A DNA stretch of 64,000 nucleotides from Flavobacterium chungbukense (GTDB lineage: Bacteria > Bacteroidota > Bacteroidia > Flavobacteriales > Flavobacteriaceae): NCBI RefSeq assembly GCF_020805785.1, contig NZ_JAJGZV010000002.1:992001-1056000 (forward strand), read 5' to 3'. Below, piece by piece: positions 35,728 to 44,993 of this stretch. The position numbers and the translations under genes were made by a program. The notes under the pieces are model-generated. The model saw only the letters and a list, made by a program, of their open reading frames with translations, did not search any database and was not told where the DNA came from. The number at the start of each line of letters is the position of its first letter. The stretch's first letter is position 1.

Positions 35728-35770
35728 TTGCGCAACCAAAAAGTTGCATATATTTACAACTGATTAGTTG
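35728..35770 (+). promoter_or_regulatory. Promoter and twin GTTGC palindromes of the ArsR operon
   Basis: TTG (35728-35730), an 18-nt spacer and TATATTTA (35749-35756) form a promoter. One palindrome, GCAAC-N6-GTTGC (35732-35747), fills the spacer. A second, CAACT-GATT-AGTTG (35757-35770), lies directly after the -7 box. The position suggests an operator for the ArsR-type regulator encoded 17 bp downstream. Confidence 0.65.
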
Positions 35771-35787
35771 CGTAATTTAATATAAAG

Positions 35788-36114
35788 ATGAAGCGAGATA
35801 TTTTTCAGGCAATTGCCGATCCGACGCGAAGAGCGATTTTAGTTTTGGTTTCTTCGACTGCATTGACACCCAATGCGATTGCAGAGCAATTTCAAACTAC
35901 GAGACAAGCCGTTTCTAAACACATCAAAATATTAAATGAGTGTGATTTATTGGAAGAAAAAAAATTGGGCAGAGAAATTTATTATCAGCTCAAAATAGAT
36001 AAGATGAAAGAAGTTGACCAATGGTTGGAACAATTTAAAGCAATTTGGGAACAGCGTTTTAGTCAATTGGATCAGGTATTAATAAACTTAAAATCTAAAG
36101 AAAATGAAAACTGA
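35788..36114 (+). CDS. ArsR-family winged-helix transcriptional regulator
   Basis: A 108-residue winged helix-turn-helix protein: IFQAIADPTRRAILVLV is the ArsR-family N-terminal helix, NAIAEQFQTTRQAVSKHIKIL the recognition helix-turn-helix, and LLEEKKLGREIYYQL the wing. No metal-binding Cys motif (such as ELCVCDL) is present, so it is not a metal sensor of the classical type. This subgroup typically precedes SRPBCC/AHSA1 genes, as here: the first SRPBCC start overlaps its 3' end by 11 bp. Autoregulation through the flanking palindromes is likely. Confidence 0.92.
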   Translation: MKRDIFQAIADPTRRAILVLVSSTALTPNAIAEQFQTTRQAVSKHIKILNECDLLEEKKLGREIYYQLKIDKMKEVDQWLEQFKAIWEQRFSQLDQVLINLKSKENEN

Positions 36115-36604
36115 TTTGCTAATGAATTTTTCTGTAGACAAGGAAAATAAAGCCGTACATGTAAGACGCGAATTTGATGCGACATTGTCGAATGTTTGGT
36201 CTGCATGGACTGAGCCTGAAATTCTGGATCTGTGGTGGGCACCAGCCCCATTTCAATCTAAAACCAAAAGTATGGAATTTAAGGAAGGCGGAAAAAGACT
36301 GTACGCAATGGTTGGCCCTGACGGCACAGAACGTTGGAGTTATTTTGATTATACTTCGATTTCTCCGAAAACAAACTTTAAACACTCTGCTACTTTTTGT
36401 GATGCTGACGGAAATCCGAATTCTGAATTTGGAAGTTCTTACTGGGATATTACTTTTTCTGAACAAGACAATTTAACTGTTGTTGATATTCATATCAGAC
36501 GTGACAGTTTTGAAGAATTACAAAAAATAATTGAAATGGGTTTCAAAGAAGGATTTACTTCTGCACTCAAAGGTTTAGACAAAATCTTCGAGTCTGGAAA
36601 ATAA
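36104..36604 (+). CDS. SRPBCC (AHSA1-like) domain protein, copy 1
   Basis: A 166-residue START-like ligand-binding fold of the AHSA1 group. The signatures are VWSAWTEPEILDLWWAP (about residues 30-46), MEFKEGGKRLYAMVGPDG, and the C-terminal helix MGFKEGFTSALKGLDKIF that closes the hydrophobic cavity. It is translated from inside the end of the ArsR frame, so regulator and effector-domain genes are coupled. The ligand is unknown. It is a tandem paralogue of the next gene. Confidence 0.9.
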   Translation: MKTDLLMNFSVDKENKAVHVRREFDATLSNVWSAWTEPEILDLWWAPAPFQSKTKSMEFKEGGKRLYAMVGPDGTERWSYFDYTSISPKTNFKHSATFCDADGNPNSEFGSSYWDITFSEQDNLTVVDIHIRRDSFEELQKIIEMGFKEGFTSALKGLDKIFESGK

Positions 36605-36651
36605 AAACATTTCAATCCAATTAATTAGTAACGAATTAAAATCTAAAGAAA

Positions 36652-37155
36652 ATGAAATCAAATCTTTTAATGAATTTTACTGTAGATAAAGAAAATAGTA
36701 CTGTAAATGTTAAACGCGAATTCAACGCTTCACTCGCAAACGTTTGGTCTGCTTGGACAGAAGCTGAAATTCTAGACAAATGGTGGGCACCTGCTCCTTG
36801 GAAATCTAGAACAAAAAGCATGGAATTTAAAGAAGGTGGACGCAGATTGTATGCGATGGTTGGCCCTCAAGGGGAAGAACATTGGGCTATTGCCGATTTT
36901 ACATCGATTAGTCCGAAAACAAATTTCAAATATTCTGATGCTTTTTCAGACAGTGAAGGAAATATAAATAATGATTTTCCGCGTTCAAGCTGGGATGTTA
37001 CTTTTTCAGAAAATGGCAATACAACTTTCGTGGATATTGCAATTAGACATGAAAAATTTTCGGATCTAGAAAAAATAATCGAAATGGGCTTTAAAGAAGG
37101 TTTTACCATTGCAATGGAAGGTTTGGACGCTATTTTTGCAGAAAAAGCAAAATAA
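36652..37155 (+). CDS. SRPBCC (AHSA1-like) domain protein, copy 2
   Basis: A 167-residue paralogue of the preceding gene, sharing LLMNF, VDKEN, VWSAWTE, WWAPAP, TKSMEFKEGG, RLYAMVGP, TSISPKTNF and EMGFKEGFT. The two diverge most in the region of residues 75-125, which lines the pocket, so ligand preference may differ. The 22 bp at its start (36636-36657) duplicate 36088-36109, which in the first copy also encode the C-terminus of ArsR. This shows the duplication unit reached into the regulator gene. Confidence 0.9.
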   Translation: MKSNLLMNFTVDKENSTVNVKREFNASLANVWSAWTEAEILDKWWAPAPWKSRTKSMEFKEGGRRLYAMVGPQGEEHWAIADFTSISPKTNFKYSDAFSDSEGNINNDFPRSSWDVTFSENGNTTFVDIAIRHEKFSDLEKIIEMGFKEGFTIAMEGLDAIFAEKAK

Positions 37156-37252
37156 TTATCCAATTACATAAAAAAGGTCAAAACAAAAGAAGAATTTACT
37201 GATATTAAAATTGTAATTTCGTTTTTACATAAACATTTTTACTTTACTATCA

Positions 37253-38122
37253 ATGAACAAATTTTTTGCTTTGGCCTTTTTGCTTTTTTCTTCTACTTTA
37301 GCATTCAGCCAAAAGGATAAAACTAAAACCATAGAAACTTCAAAGCCTTTTGTATTAGGCGTTATCGACGAAATTCAATCGAAAGAATTAAACGAAAAAA
37401 GAATTTTAAATATTTATCTTCCAGAAGGATATAATCCGGCTGAAGCTACAAAATACCCTGTTATTTATTTACTTGACGGTTCTGCCGACGAAGATTTTAT
37501 TCATATTACCGGTTTGGTTCAATTTAATAGTTTTGAATGGATCAATCAGGTTCCTAAGTCAATTGTTGTAGGTATTGCTACCGTTGACAGGCGAAGAGAT
37601 TTTACATTTCCAACTACTGTAGAAAATGATAAAACTCGTTTTCCAACTACAGGCCATTCAGAGCAATTTATAGCTTTTATCGAAAAAGAATTACAGCCTT
37701 TTATTGATAAAAAATATAAAACAAACGACTCTAAAATGATTATTGGACAGTCTTTAGGCGGATTATTAGAAACCGAAATCTTGCTTAAAAAACCTTCTCT
37801 TTTTAATAAATATATTATCGTTAGTCCGAGTTTATGGTGGGATAACGGTTCATTGTTAAATTTAGATTCTCAAATATTAAAAGATAATTTCAACCAGAAA
37901 ATTGAAATTTATATTGCAGTAGGAAAGGAAGGCTTAACTCCAACAGCCATTCCTCGTGTCATGGAAGTTGATGCAAATTTATTAGCTGAAAAAATAAAAT
38001 TTTCAAAAAGTAAAAGCATTAAAGTTTACTTCGATTATTTCCCTGAAGAAAACCATGGAACTATATTACATCCTGCGGTTGCGAATTCTTTTAAATTCTT
38101 TTATCCGAAAGATAAAAAATAA
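37253..38122 (+). CDS. Secreted esterase, Fes/EstD-like alpha/beta hydrolase
   Basis: A 289-residue exported hydrolase with a signal peptide ending AFSQ. It has KYPVIYLLDGSADEDFIHI, a VVGIATVDRRRDFT oxyanion-side strand, the nucleophile elbow IIGQSLGG with Ser167, IVSPSLWWD, and a C-terminal EENHGTILHPA that supplies the His. It is the same family as the esterase at 15960-16760 but only distantly similar. Substrates of the family include siderophore and acyl esters; none is indicated here. It is probably a separate unit from the SRPBCC genes, given the 97-bp gap. Confidence 0.88.
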   Translation: MNKFFALAFLLFSSTLAFSQKDKTKTIETSKPFVLGVIDEIQSKELNEKRILNIYLPEGYNPAEATKYPVIYLLDGSADEDFIHITGLVQFNSFEWINQVPKSIVVGIATVDRRRDFTFPTTVENDKTRFPTTGHSEQFIAFIEKELQPFIDKKYKTNDSKMIIGQSLGGLLETEILLKKPSLFNKYIIVSPSLWWDNGSLLNLDSQILKDNFNQKIEIYIAVGKEGLTPTAIPRVMEVDANLLAEKIKFSKSKSIKVYFDYFPEENHGTILHPAVANSFKFFYPKDKK

Positions 38123-38149
38123 AGCAAATAAACCAATCTTGAAATAATA

Positions 38150-38697
38150 ATGCTTATCAGTTATCAACTTGACGAAAATGATTTTCTACAATATCAGCTT
38201 TATACAGCTTCAAAATCGGAAAGAATTAAAAAGAAAAGATTAAAAAGTAAAATTGTAATACCTATAATTTATGGTCTAATTATAGCTTTTGATCTTTATA
38301 AAGGAAATACAAACAGTGCGATTGTATTTTTAGTAATGGGTATATTATGGTTTTTCTTTACCCTTTTTGGGAAAAAAGACATTACATTAGACACTATAAA
38401 GGCTTTATAAAAGAAAATTATCAAAATCGATTTAACAAAGTTGTTATTATTGAATTTGGTTACGATTTTATGTATTCAAAAGACATTACCGGAAGCGAGA
38501 TTAAAATAGCTACAAGTGAAATTGAAGAAATAAATGAAATAAGCTCCTCAATTTTTATAAAGTTAAATATTGGCAATTCACTTATCTTACCAAAAGATAA
38601 AATCCAGGATATCGATGGCATAATACTATTTCTCAAACAACTTGCCAACAGTTTAAATGTAAAATACAACAGTGAAAATGATTGGAAGTGGAAATAA
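38150..38697 (+). pseudogene. YcxB-like membrane protein with a frameshift
   Basis: Frame A (38150-38410) gives an N-terminal cytoplasmic segment and two membrane helices, ending in ILWFFFTLFGKK. Frame B (to 38697) reads LYPFWEKRHYIRHYKGFIKENY and continues with a soluble C-terminal domain. The natural YcxB-like protein joins the two at ILWFF-LYPFW, so one T is missing from the T5 run at 38351-38355. The intact product would be about 182 residues. A -1 slip at the T run could also restore it, but the site lacks a canonical slippery heptamer. YcxB-like proteins are uncharacterised. Confidence 0.75.
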
Positions 38698-38705
38698 TTT
38701 ATATA

Positions 38706-38748
38706 AAAATGTGAAATGTAAATAACAACAATTTACATTTCACATTTT
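38706..38748. terminator. Bidirectional terminator between YcxB-like gene and comM
   Basis: A perfect 18-bp stem (AAAATGTGAAATGTAAAT and its complement) with a 7-nt loop and A/T tails on both sides, exactly between two convergent genes. Confidence 0.9.
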
Positions 38749-38753
38749 CTATT

Positions 38754-40289
38754 TTATCCCAGCCAACCTTCCCTATCCAGACTTCTATATTGAATAGCTT
38801 CGGAAATATGATGTGAAATAATATTTTCTGAATTGTCTAAATCTGCAATAGTTCTAGAAACTTTTAAAATTCTGTCATACGCACGTGCAGAGAGATTTAA
38901 TCTTTCCATTGCTGTTTTCAGCAACTCTTTTGAAGCTTCGTCCAAAACACAATATTCTCTAATTAATTTACTGCTCATTTGCGCATTATAGTGAACATTT
39001 TCAGCCATTTCAAATCTTTTGGTTTGAATTTCTCTTGCCGCTGTAACACGTTTCCGGATTTCTACACTACTTTCTGCTTTTCTGTCATCGGCTAATTTTT
39101 CAAAAGGAACAGGCGTAACTTCAATATGTATATCTATTCGATCTAATAACGGTCCTGAAATCTTGCTCATGTAACGTTGCATTTCATGTGGCGAAGAAGT
39201 ATTTGGCATACTTGGATCATTAAAAAAACCGCTCGGACTCGGATTCATACTCGCTACAAGCATAAAAGAAGACGGATAGGTAATCGTAAATTTTGCACGC
39301 GAAATAGTGACTTCTCGATCCTCTAATGGCTGACGCATTACCTCTAAAACATCTCTTTTAAATTCTGGCAATTCATCCAAAAATAAAACACCATTGTGCG
39401 CCATAGAAATTTCGCCAGGTTGCGGATAACTTCCGCCTCCAACCAACGCAACATTGGAAATAGTATGGTGCGGACTTCTAAACGGACGCTGATTCATTAG
39501 CCCAACTTCTTTTAGTTTTCCTGCAACACTGTGAATTTTAGTTGTTTCTAAAGCTTCTCGCAAAGTCATAGGCGGCAGAATACTCGGAACGCGTTTTGCC
39601 AACATGGTTTTTCCTGCTCCAGGAGGACCGATCAAAATTATATTGTGACCACCAGCTGCCGCAATTTCCATACAGCGTTTGATGCTTTCTTGACCGCGCA
39701 CATCTGAAAAATCAAACTCAGGAAAATCTAATGTTTTGTAGAATTCGGCTCTTGTATCAATTACGGTTGGCTGTAAAGTTCCTTTACCTGAAAAAAAATC
39801 AATAATTTCTTTTAAATTTTCAACACCATAAACTTCTAAACCCGAAACAATTGCTGCTTCTTTTACGTTTTGAATGGGAAGAAAAAAACCTTTATAACCT
39901 TCTTCTTTTGCTTTAATTGCAATTGGCAAAGCTCCGCGAATGGGTTGCAGACTTCCATCAAGAGAAAGTTCTCCCATTATAATATAATGCTCAATTTCCG
40001 GAGCTTTTATCTGATCTGAACCAACCAGAATTCCCATAGCTAAAGTCAAATCATACGAAGAACCTTCTTTTCTGAGATCGGCAGGCGCCATATTGATTGT
40101 AATTTTCTTTCCAGGAAGACTAAATCCGTTGTTTTTTAAGGCTGCAGCAATTCGGTAACTGCTTTCTTTTATTGCATTGTCTGGCAATCCAACTAAATGA
40201 TAACCAATCCCTTTATCCATATGAACTTCAACCGTAATAGTTGTCGCTTCAACTCCAAAAACAGCACTTCCGTAAACTTTTACTAACAT
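38754..40289 (-). CDS. comM: YifB/ComM-type Mg-chelatase-like AAA+ ATPase
   Basis: A 511-residue protein with an N-terminal Lon-protease-like (ChlI) domain (about 1-165; [33 protein letters not shown]) and an AAA+ core: Walker A GPPGAGKT near residue 220, [16 protein letters not shown], Walker [12 protein letters not shown], and a sensor region with ASMNPSPSG. The C-terminal Mg_chelatase_C domain ends at SLDREGW. In Gram-negative bacteria ComM is a hexameric helicase promoting branch migration during natural transformation. Orthology to ComM is by family; competence is not otherwise shown here. Confidence 0.93.
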   Translation of the reverse strand: MLVKVYGSAVFGVEATTITVEVHMDKGIGYHLVGLPDNAIKESSYRIAAALKNNGFSLPGKKITINMAPADLRKEGSSYDLTLAMGILVGSDQIKAPEIEHYIIMGELSLDGSLQPIRGALPIAIKAKEEGYKGFFLPIQNVKEAAIVSGLEVYGVENLKEIIDFFSGKGTLQPTVIDTRAEFYKTLDFPEFDFSDVRGQESIKRCMEIAAAGGHNIILIGPPGAGKTMLAKRVPSILPPMTLREALETTKIHSVAGKLKEVGLMNQRPFRSPHHTISNVALVGGGSYPQPGEISMAHNGVLFLDELPEFKRDVLEVMRQPLEDREVTISRAKFTITYPSSFMLVASMNPSPSGFFNDPSMPNTSSPHEMQRYMSKISGPLLDRIDIHIEVTPVPFEKLADDRKAESSVEIRKRVTAAREIQTKRFEMAENVHYNAQMSSKLIREYCVLDEASKELLKTAMERLNLSARAYDRILKVSRTIADLDNSENIISHHISEAIQYRSLDREGWLG

Positions 40290-40425
40290 AAATTACTTTC
40301 ATTAAATCTTTTCTAAAACTAATAAAAAATAATTAATTTGTAAGTTTTTTATTTCAAAATATAAAATTTCAGGAATAGAGTTTTTTGAATTTTACTATGA
40401 TTGCGACTAAATCAAAAAAAATGCT

Positions 40426-40788
40426 CTAAGATTTATATTTCCAAGAATACATTCCCGTTGGCTGAATGCTGTCCCCTAAAATAAATTTTTCACTTTTGTC
40501 TCTTCGGAAAATATACAGGAATTTTTCTTCTGCCCCTTTATGTATTGAATCACCGATATTAATAATCTTTTCAGGATAAAAGTTATATTGCCACATATCC
40601 ATTTTAATATCTTTATTAAACGGAATAGCGCTACCGGTAGGAGTTTTAATAACTTTTGTAACTACAAAATCGTATTCTTTAAAATGTACATTTCTTGATT
40701 TAAAATATGTATTCACAAGTACAAAGATCACTGCTAATATGAATATCAAAAAAGGAATATATCTGGTTTTATTAATTTTCTTGTACAT
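40426..40788 (-). CDS. Hypothetical membrane-anchored protein
   Basis: A 120-residue protein with one N-terminal membrane helix (about residues 11-27, IPFLIFILAVIFVLVN) after a basic MYKKINKTRY, and a soluble domain of about 90 residues with YDFVVTKVIKTPTGSAIPF and GDSIHKGAEEKFLYIFRRD. No family was recognised. Position between comM and the oxidoreductase gives no functional clue. Confidence 0.65.
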   Translation of the reverse strand: MYKKINKTRYIPFLIFILAVIFVLVNTYFKSRNVHFKEYDFVVTKVIKTPTGSAIPFNKDIKMDMWQYNFYPEKIINIGDSIHKGAEEKFLYIFRRDKSEKFILGDSIQPTGMYSWKYKS

Positions 40789-40848
40789 TTTCGTTTAGGT
40801 TTAATCAATTATTGGCAACTCATTTATTAGGTTAAATAAAATGACATA

Positions 40849-41826
40849 TTAAAAGGGTAAATCTATTTGTTTTTTAATCTCTTCCACAATCAAACTCAAA
40901 TCCAAACAATTTTGATGTGACCAAAGTTCACTTTCAATTTTATTATTTCTAATACCATTTTGACATTCCATAATTTCATGAGAATATCCTTTTCCTAAAG
41001 TTGGTAAAGTAAAAGTTGCTTCTTTTTCTTCATTTATAAATAAAGAATATCCATCGGCAACGTACCAAGGCGCGTTTAATTCAATTCTACCTTTTGTTCC
41101 CGAAATAACCGCTTTCATATCAGATTCTGAAACTATTGAAGCATGCAAAACTGATTGTGCCGACTCATATTGCAAAATCATAGAAGTCTGCAAATCAACA
41201 TCATTTTTATGTTTTATGGCTGTTGATATAATTTCTTTCGGATTTCCTAAAAGAATATAAGATAGAAATAATGGATAAACGCCAATATCAAAGAGAGCGC
41301 CGCCGCCTAATTCTTTGTCAAACAATCTTTTGTTTTCGGTTTCACTTCCGTGAAAAGCAAAATCGGCTTTTATGTAATTTACTTGACCAATTGCGTTATT
41401 GTTTATTTTCTGTAAAACGTCTTGAACCGACGGAATAAATCGTGTCCAAAAAGCTTCCATAAAAAATTTATTGTGCTTTTTAGAAGCTTCAATCATTCGC
41501 TGAGCATCTTTATAAGACAAAGCCATTGGTTTTTCGCATAAAACATGTTTTCCGTTTTCTAAAGCTTTTATAGAAAGTGCTGCGTGAGAATTATGAGGCG
41601 TTGCAATGTAGATTATCTCAACTTCCGGATCTTCGAAAATCAAATCGTATGAATCGTAAACTTTTTGAGCATTAAATTTTTTGGCAAATTCCGTCCCTTT
41701 TACAATATCTCTTGAAGCAACTGCTGTAAGTTCTGCATCTTCCAACAACAATAAATCTGCGGCAAACTGGCTTGCAATATTTCCCAAACCAATAATTCCC
41801 CACTTTATATTATTTACTTTTTTCAT
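40849..41826 (-). CDS. Gfo/Idh/MocA family oxidoreductase
   Basis: A 325-residue cytoplasmic NAD(P)-dependent dehydrogenase. The Rossmann motif is WGIIGLGNIASQFA (about residues 9-22), followed by AVASRD, YIATPHNSHAALSIKAL, the catalytic-lysine motif CEKPMAL near residue 98, and EAFWTRFIP. The segment GGGALFDIGVYPL marks the C-terminal alpha/beta domain. This subgroup resembles dimeric dihydrodiol dehydrogenase-type enzymes acting on cyclic or sugar diols. The substrate is unknown. It is divergent from the amidohydrolase pair. Confidence 0.9.
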   Translation of the reverse strand: MKKVNNIKWGIIGLGNIASQFAADLLLLEDAELTAVASRDIVKGTEFAKKFNAQKVYDSYDLIFEDPEVEIIYIATPHNSHAALSIKALENGKHVLCEKPMALSYKDAQRMIEASKKHNKFFMEAFWTRFIPSVQDVLQKINNNAIGQVNYIKADFAFHGSETENKRLFDKELGGGALFDIGVYPLFLSYILLGNPKEIISTAIKHKNDVDLQTSMILQYESAQSVLHASIVSESDMKAVISGTKGRIELNAPWYVADGYSLFINEEKEATFTLPTLGKGYSHEIMECQNGIRNNKIESELWSHQNCLDLSLIVEEIKKQIDLPF

Positions 41827-41958
41827 TTAGTCAAATTCAGCTTTATTAATAAACATGTTTAATTAAATAGCTAAAAATAAGCTAAAAACTATTTTCAAAA
41901 AAATAAAACTGTTCTAACATATATTTCATATTTTTAGCAACAAAATTGTAAATACCAT

Positions 41959-44958
41959 ATGAAAAAAGCCCTACTATTACTCTTTTTGAGCCTTTTTTTA
42001 ACAAAAATGCATGCTCAAGACTATTTCCCTGTTAACGAAAGTGTGCATAATAAAAGTAAAAATTACACTGTTTTTACTAATGCCACGATTTATGTCACTC
42101 CAACTCAAAAAATCGAAAAAGGAACTTTACTTATTCAGGACGGAAAAGTAATTTCTGTCGGAACTAACATTACTATTCCTAAAAACAGTATTTCTATTGA
42201 TCTTACAGGAAAAACTATTTACCCATCATTTATAGACATCTACACCAATTTCGGAATTGAAACTCCGAAAAGCAATCTTCCTCCAGGAAGAAACCGAAAT
42301 CAAATTTACGATACTAAAAAATCTGGTTACTACTGGAACGAAAGTATTAGACCAGAAGTAAATGGTTATGAAGCTTTTAAATACTATCAGCCAAAAGCAG
42401 ATGAATTATTAAAAGCAGGTTTTGGAGTTGTAGGAACTCATGTTGTTGACGGAGTTGCTCAAGGAAGCGGTGTTTTGGTTGCTTTAAACAATGAAGACAA
42501 AAGCAAACAAATTATTGCGAATAAAATTACCAATCATTTTGCGTTTACTAAAAGTGCGCTGACAAGTCAAGCGTATCCAAGTTCTTTAATGGGCATGATG
42601 GCTTTATTGCGTCAAATGTATTTAGACTTGGATTGGTACAAAAAAGGAAATTCTGAAACTAAAGATTTATCATTGGAGGCACTTGCCGCAAACGAAAAAT
42701 TGATTCAGGTATTTGCAACAGAAGACAAATTAAACAGTTTAAGAGCTTCAAAAATTGCAAAAGAATTTGGACTGAATTATATATTGAAAGGAAGCGGAAA
42801 CGAATTTGAAAGAATTGAAGAAATAAAAAATACGAATGCAAAATTCATTATTCCGATAAATTTTCCTGAAGCTTACGATGTTTCAAATCCTTATCTTTCT
42901 AATCAGATTGAATTGACTGATATGCGTTTTTGGAATCAGGCGCCAACCAATTTAAAAGTGCTTTCTGATAACGGAGTTGTATTTGCTCTAACAACTGACA
43001 AATTAAAAAAAATAGAAGATTTCAAGCCTAATTTATTAAAAGCTATTAAATATGGTTTTGATAAAACAAAGGCTTTGGAAGCTTTAACCACAGTTCCTGC
43101 CGCACTTTTAGGAAAAAGCAATGAAGTAGGAAGTTTAAAAACAGGAAGTTATGCCAACTTCATCATTACTTCTGGAGAAATCTTCGACGAAAAAACGGTT
43201 TTATACGAAAACTGGGTTCAAGGTTCAAAATTTATTGTGAATGACCTTAACGCTAAAGATATTCGTGGCAATTACGACCTAACAGTTGGCAAGGATACTT
43301 ATAAATGGAAAATTGACGGAACTACTGAAGCTCAAAAATCTGAGATTACAACTGTAGATTCTAAAAAAATAAAAAGCACTTTCTCAATTGCTAAAAACTG
43401 GATTACATTAATTATTAAACCTGCGGACACAATCAAATCGAGCTTTACTCGTTTAACTGGATTTATCGAAAATCCGCAAAATTTATCTGGAAAAGCTACT
43501 TTATCAAGCGGAGAAGAATTGATTTGGAATGCAGTAAAAACGAGTCCGTTTGTTGCTGTAAAAGATACCGCTAAAGTTGAAAAACCTAATCCGATAATAC
43601 CAGTTACCTATCCGAACGTGGCTTTTGGAGATACAAAAAAACAAATTGCTCAGACTTTATTATTTAAAAATGCTACTGTATGGACCAACGAAAAAGAAGG
43701 AATCTTAACGGAAAGCGATGTCTTAATAAAAAATGGAAAAATTGCCGCTGTTGGCAAAAATCTTTCTGATGCAGGCGCAACTGTAATTGATGCAAAAGGA
43801 AAACATATTACAAGTGGTATTATTGATGAGCATTCTCATATTGCTATTTCAAAAGGAGTAAATGAAAGCGGACATAATTCTACTGCAGAAGTAACGATTC
43901 AAGATGTTGTGAATTCTGAAGACATTAATATTTATAGAGATTTAGCCGGTGGTGTAACCATTTCGCAATTATTGCACGGATCGGCAAACCCAATTGGAGG
44001 CCGTTCTGCAATTGTAAAATGGAAATGGGGTTCTTCTCCAGAAGAAATGTTGTATAAAAATCAGCCTAAATTTATCAAATTTGCTTTAGGTGAAAATGTA
44101 AAACAAGCCAATTGGGGAATCGACAATCCTACTCGTTTTCCACAAACCAGAATGGGTGTTGAACAAGTTTTTACAGATTATTTCCAATTAGCAAAAGAAT
44201 ATGATGAAAATTGGAAAAAATTCAATTCAGGAAACAAAAAAGGAAAAGCGCCAAGAGTGGATTTAGAATTACAGACTTTGGCAGAAATCTTAAATAAAGA
44301 ACGTTTTATTACTTGTCACTCTTATATAGAATCTGAAATTTTAATGTTAATGAATGTTGCAGAAAAATTCAATTTCAGAGTCAATACATTCACTCACATT
44401 TTGGAAGGATACAAAGTGGCAGATAAAATGAAAGAACATGGCGTGGGCGCTTCCACTTTCTCAGATTGGTGGGCTTATAAATTTGAAGTAAATGATGCTA
44501 TTCCGTTCAATGGGCCAATTATGCATAATGAAGGATTGGTTGTAGCATACAACTCTGACGATGCTGAAATGTCTAGACGTTTAAACCAAGAAGCGGCGAA
44601 AGCAGTAAAATATGGAAATATCTCTGAAGAAGATGCTTGGAAATTTGTGACGCTTAATCCTGCTAAATTGTTACATATTGATGACAAAGTAGGAAGTTTA
44701 AAAGTAGGCAAAGATGCAGATGTTGTTTTATGGAGCGAAAATCCGTTATCTATTTATGCAAAAGCTGAAAAAACTATTATTGAAGGTGTAGTTTATTTTG
44801 ACATCGAAAAAGATGCTGAAAAACAATCAGCAATAACTAAAGAAAGAAATGAATTGATTGGTCAAATGCTGCAAGAGAAGAATAAAGGAAACAGTACGCA
44901 GCAGCCAACTAGAAAAGAGAAGAAAGAATACCACTGCGACACTTTAGAACAATGGTAG
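41959..44958 (+). CDS. Exported two-module amidohydrolase, N-terminal module degenerate
   Basis: A 999-residue protein with a signal peptide ending MHAQ and two amidohydrolase-like modules. The first (about 35-430) keeps the flanking beta-sandwich (TNATIYVTPTQKIEKGTLL) but has IDIYTNF where the metal HxH should be, so it looks non-catalytic. The second (about 570-960) has a full set: H625 and H627 in IDEHSHIA, H787 in ITCHSYIES, H813 in TFTHILEG and D867 in YNSDDAE. This suggests a metal-dependent hydrolase of imidazolonepropionase/prolidase type in the periplasm. It lies directly before another exported amidohydrolase-like gene. Confidence 0.88.
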   Translation: MKKALLLLFLSLFLTKMHAQDYFPVNESVHNKSKNYTVFTNATIYVTPTQKIEKGTLLIQDGKVISVGTNITIPKNSISIDLTGKTIYPSFIDIYTNFGIETPKSNLPPGRNRNQIYDTKKSGYYWNESIRPEVNGYEAFKYYQPKADELLKAGFGVVGTHVVDGVAQGSGVLVALNNEDKSKQIIANKITNHFAFTKSALTSQAYPSSLMGMMALLRQMYLDLDWYKKGNSETKDLSLEALAANEKLIQVFATEDKLNSLRASKIAKEFGLNYILKGSGNEFERIEEIKNTNAKFIIPINFPEAYDVSNPYLSNQIELTDMRFWNQAPTNLKVLSDNGVVFALTTDKLKKIEDFKPNLLKAIKYGFDKTKALEALTTVPAALLGKSNEVGSLKTGSYANFIITSGEIFDEKTVLYENWVQGSKFIVNDLNAKDIRGNYDLTVGKDTYKWKIDGTTEAQKSEITTVDSKKIKSTFSIAKNWITLIIKPADTIKSSFTRLTGFIENPQNLSGKATLSSGEELIWNAVKTSPFVAVKDTAKVEKPNPIIPVTYPNVAFGDTKKQIAQTLLFKNATVWTNEKEGILTESDVLIKNGKIAAVGKNLSDAGATVIDAKGKHITSGIIDEHSHIAISKGVNESGHNSTAEVTIQDVVNSEDINIYRDLAGGVTISQLLHGSANPIGGRSAIVKWKWGSSPEEMLYKNQPKFIKFALGENVKQANWGIDNPTRFPQTRMGVEQVFTDYFQLAKEYDENWKKFNSGNKKGKAPRVDLELQTLAEILNKERFITCHSYIESEILMLMNVAEKFNFRVNTFTHILEGYKVADKMKEHGVGASTFSDWWAYKFEVNDAIPFNGPIMHNEGLVVAYNSDDAEMSRRLNQEAAKAVKYGNISEEDAWKFVTLNPAKLLHIDDKVGSLKVGKDADVVLWSENPLSIYAKAEKTIIEGVVYFDIEKDAEKQSAITKERNELIGQMLQEKNKGNSTQQPTRKEKKEYHCDTLEQW

Positions 44959-44993
44959 AAACTTTAAAATTCATAATGATTAAAAGAGAAAAG

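Noticed and set aside
38347..38697. A separate 116-residue gene starting at 38347
   Set aside because: Its first residues continue the preceding 86-residue frame as one YcxB-like protein, and the proposed start lies inside that frame at a T run. A frameshift explains both pieces better than two genes.
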